In this document: one piece after another, positions 63,759 through 64,000 of the stretch
How positions within the stretch are numbered: the stretch's first letter is position 1
How the letters are laid out: each line of letters opens with the position of its first letter
Origin: Streptomyces sp. NBC_00289
Lineage (GTDB): Bacteria > Actinomycetota > Actinomycetes > Streptomycetales > Streptomycetaceae
Reading direction: 5' to 3'
Length of the DNA: 64,000 nt
NCBI RefSeq assembly: GCF_041435115.1
Contig: NZ_CP108046.1
Location: 3,534,001-3,598,000, forward strand
Program-made: the position numbers and the translations under genes
The notes under the pieces: generated by a model
Seen by the model: the letters and a program-made list of their open reading frames with translations, nothing else
What the model was told of the DNA's origin: nothing
The model's database searches: none

Positions 63759-64000
63759 TTTCCTTTGCCATGGTCATGCCGATCTCTGGTTGACGCTTGA
63801 CGACGCCTTTACCCGGGCCAAGTCCGTTTACATTCCCGCAATGTTCACCCGGTAGTCGATTTTGCGCCAACATCACTTCGGGGTCCTGACATGTACGCGC
63901 CCTCGATGTCAGTCTTCCCCCACGCCGCTTCAGCACAGCAACTTCACTTAGCTCCGACAGGCAACCCCACGCCCGTCGGACTCCCCCACCAAGGAGTTTG
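63759..64000 (+). promoter_or_regulatory. upstream region of the next gene, ending in its ribosome site
   Basis: No gene. AT-rich segments such as ttgacgcttgacgacgcc and tccgtttacattcccgc could contain a promoter. AAGGAG at 63991-63996, 4 nt from the window end, is a strong ribosome site, so the next start codon should lie within a few bases outside. By local gene order in S. coelicolor a second metalloprotease gene is expected there, but this cannot be seen. Confidence 0.6.

Overview
The window is a high-GC, gene-dense stretch of actinobacterial chromosome. GTG and TTG starts, Tat-type and lipoprotein export signals, a cobalamin-independent methionine synthase-like protein beside ligA, F420-type reductase chemistry and the recognisable gene order all point to Streptomyces. 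The run gatB-gatA-gatC / GGDEF-EAL protein / ligA / mnmA / cysteine desulfurase / peptide ABC transporter / gcvT-gcvH-glyA-sdaA / L,D-transpeptidases / glgX / four ABC half-exporters / M4 protease resembles, from memory, the SCO5505 to SCO5447 part of the S. coelicolor core. I see no rRNA, tRNA, CRISPR array, prophage or insertion sequence. This is core chromosome with small accessory insertions.

Layout. 1-2042: the start of an MMPL exporter (cut by the window edge), a small membrane protein and a methyltransferase. 2109-5675: the GatCAB amidotransferase genes with an extra 80-residue membrane protein between gatA and gatB. 5817-11530: an RmdB-type c-di-GMP phosphodiesterase, DNA ligase and a MetE-like protein. 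11611-14063: small metabolic genes. 14360-19255: the tRNA 2-thiouridylase MnmA and a cysteine desulfurase, which probably supplies its sulfur, flanking a secreted amidase and a Tat-exported multicopper oxidase. 19256-21333: two short membrane-protein genes, a divergent TetR regulator and three tandem-repeat arrays in the spacers. 21558-25776: thioesterase, membrane esterase, TRIC-type channel and a secreted M1 peptidase.

25886-32270 is a five-gene peptide-import operon in the unusual order permease, binding protein, permease, ATPase, ATPase. It has a 17-bp perfect hairpin after the binding-protein gene and a possible leader ORF whose stop overlaps the first gene. An AT-richer spacer with a small secreted protein follows. 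33735-36394 carries two SseB-family paralogues and a P-loop kinase-like protein. 36580-41244 is the glycine/serine module: a tandem glycine riboswitch, gcvT, gcvH, glyA and sdaA, which together convert glycine to serine and then pyruvate and allow glycine detoxification.

41392-48751 holds small enzymes, an EF-hand protein, a frameshifted gene remnant, a YVTN lipoprotein coupled to a NodB-type lipoprotein, an RsbW-like ATPase and an enoyl-CoA hydratase. 48841-53864 has two tandem lipoprotein L,D-transpeptidases and glgX. 54154-61346 is a four-gene cluster of ABC half-exporters. Their catalytic motifs are degenerate in a complementary way, predicting two heterodimers with one working ATP site each. 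The window closes with a secreted M4 metalloprotease, a strong terminator, and the ribosome-binding site of another gene just outside.
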